DNA of 15,135 bases from Betaproteobacteria bacterium (GTDB lineage Bacteria; Pseudomonadota; Gammaproteobacteria; Burkholderiales; SG8-39), in the NCBI GenBank assembly GCA_029858545.1, contig JAOUFA010000039.1, positions 1-15,135 of the forward strand. The letters are read 5' to 3'. This document shows, piece after piece, positions 14,636 through 15,135 of the stretch. The position numbers and the translations under genes are program-made. The notes beneath the pieces are model-generated. The model was not told the DNA's origin and ran no database searches. It worked only from the letters and a program-made list of their open reading frames with translations. The first letter of the stretch is position 1. Every line of letters begins with the position of its first letter.

Positions 14636-14962
14636 GTGCCGGCGCGCCAACGCCATAACGTCTACGTCATCGAGCTCTCGCCCGAAGTGCTGCAGCAGGC
14701 GCGCTTTCGTCGCGCGAACCCGGATTACGACGCGACCAAGCCTTGCGTCTACGTCGGCATGACCGGTCTCAGCCCCGAAGTACGCTTCAGGAAGCACAAG
14801 GCCGGCATCCAGGCGAACCGCTATGTGGAGCGCTACGGTCTGCGCCTGCTGCCGTCGCTCTACGCTTTTGCCAACCCTATGCCCTATGATGCGGCGCGCG
14901 ACATGGAGGTGGAGCTCGCGATCGGCTTGCGTGAGGAGGGCTACGGAGTATGGCAGGGCTGA
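14636..14962 (+). CDS. Small divergent GIY-YIG-like protein
   Basis: A GTG start at 14636 gives 108 residues. The first strand is NVYVIEL (VYV at 9-11). The second, with VYVGMTGLSPEVRFRKH, carries the GIY-YIG hallmarks: Y39-V-G41, then T43, R50 and H54. A later acidic helix has E91/E93. A gap of about 26 residues lies between the two strands, longer than in the typical small nuclease domain (usually nearer 10-15). It is thus a divergent GIY-YIG fold, possibly an endonuclease or a non-catalytic relative. The start is uncertain: no ribosome site is clear, and the gene follows the DUF3592-like stop by 13 bases. It ends one base before the convergent exonuclease stop. Confidence 0.55.
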   Translation: MPARQRHNVYVIELSPEVLQQARFRRANPDYDATKPCVYVGMTGLSPEVRFRKHKAGIQANRYVERYGLRLLPSLYAFANPMPYDAARDMEVELAIGLREEGYGVWQG

Positions 14963-14963
14963 G

Positions 14964-15135
14964 CTACACCAGGCCGAGCTCGCGAAAGCGCCGATACAGT
15001 TCGCGGCAGACCCAGGCGTCGGTCGCGGCATAGTCGATCTGCTGGCGCGTGAGGCGCGGCGTGGCCCAGTTGGTCGTCTTCGCGCCCTTCGGGATGCGGA
15101 TGCCGAGGAAGATCCCGGCGAGGTTGCGCAGCCCG
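14964..15135 (-). CDS. 3'-5' exonuclease of the DEDDy (RNase D-like) type, 3' end only
   Basis: Only the last 56 codons lie in the window; the frame is open to the right edge. The visible end contains GLRNLAGIFLGIRIPKG, then TNWATPRLTRQQIDYAATDAW. The latter holds the ExoIII-type Y-x3-D motif (YAATD) of DEDDy exonucleases. Upstream motifs ExoI and ExoII are outside the window, so activity cannot be judged. The visible C-terminus ends soon after the exonuclease fold, with no HRDC domain, so it is closer to a single-domain 3'-5' exonuclease than to full RNase D. Confidence 0.85.
   Translation of the reverse strand, partial: GLRNLAGIFLGIRIPKGAKTTNWATPRLTRQQIDYAATDAWVCRELYRRFRELGLV

Overview
The window is high-GC, densely coded bacterial DNA. 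It encodes an outer-membrane beta-barrel, a lipoprotein with a +2 Val, and proteobacterial-type 2-oxoacid dehydrogenase genes with good Shine-Dalgarno sites, which points to a Gram-negative proteobacterium, probably a betaproteobacterium. The phylum call is an inference from protein style; no marker gene is present. I see no tRNA, rRNA, CRISPR array, insertion sequence or integrase.

Region A (1-5340, + strand) is an envelope cassette. It holds the 3' part of an outer-membrane barrel protein resembling the Slam/type XI secretion (DUF560-like) barrel. Next is a signal-peptide protein joining an N-terminal FecR domain to a C-terminal transferrin-binding-protein-like beta-barrel. Last is an 871-residue lipoprotein with two carboxypeptidase-regulatory-like folds and SbsA-type Ig-like segments. 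A strong GC hairpin with a T-run closes the unit. The barrel and FecR genes overlap at ATGA. The simplest reading is a secretion or display pair plus a surface-associated lipoprotein, but the cargo relationship is inferred.

Region B (5433-8134) is a regulatory and accessory catabolic block. A bicupin and an SDR-fold protein lie on the - strand, divergent from an XRE-cupin transcription regulator. The SDR lacks the usual Ser/Tyr/Lys catalytic residues. The bicupin keeps complete metal-ligand sets in both halves.

Region C (8135-14290, + strand) encodes a complete 2-oxoacid dehydrogenase complex: a single-chain E1 (alpha and beta fused), a VOC-superfamily enzyme, lipoyl E2 and E3. An alpha/beta-hydrolase carboxylesterase follows. 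The VOC gene between E1 and E2, the divergent E1 alpha half and the adjacent XRE-cupin, bicupin and SDR genes together suggest a dedicated catabolic pathway ending in oxidative decarboxylation of a 2-oxoacid whose identity the sequence does not reveal.

Region D (14296-15135) holds a one-TM DUF3592-like small protein and a divergent GIY-YIG-type small protein. Convergent to them, on the - strand, is the 3' end of a DEDDy-type 3'-5' exonuclease gene.
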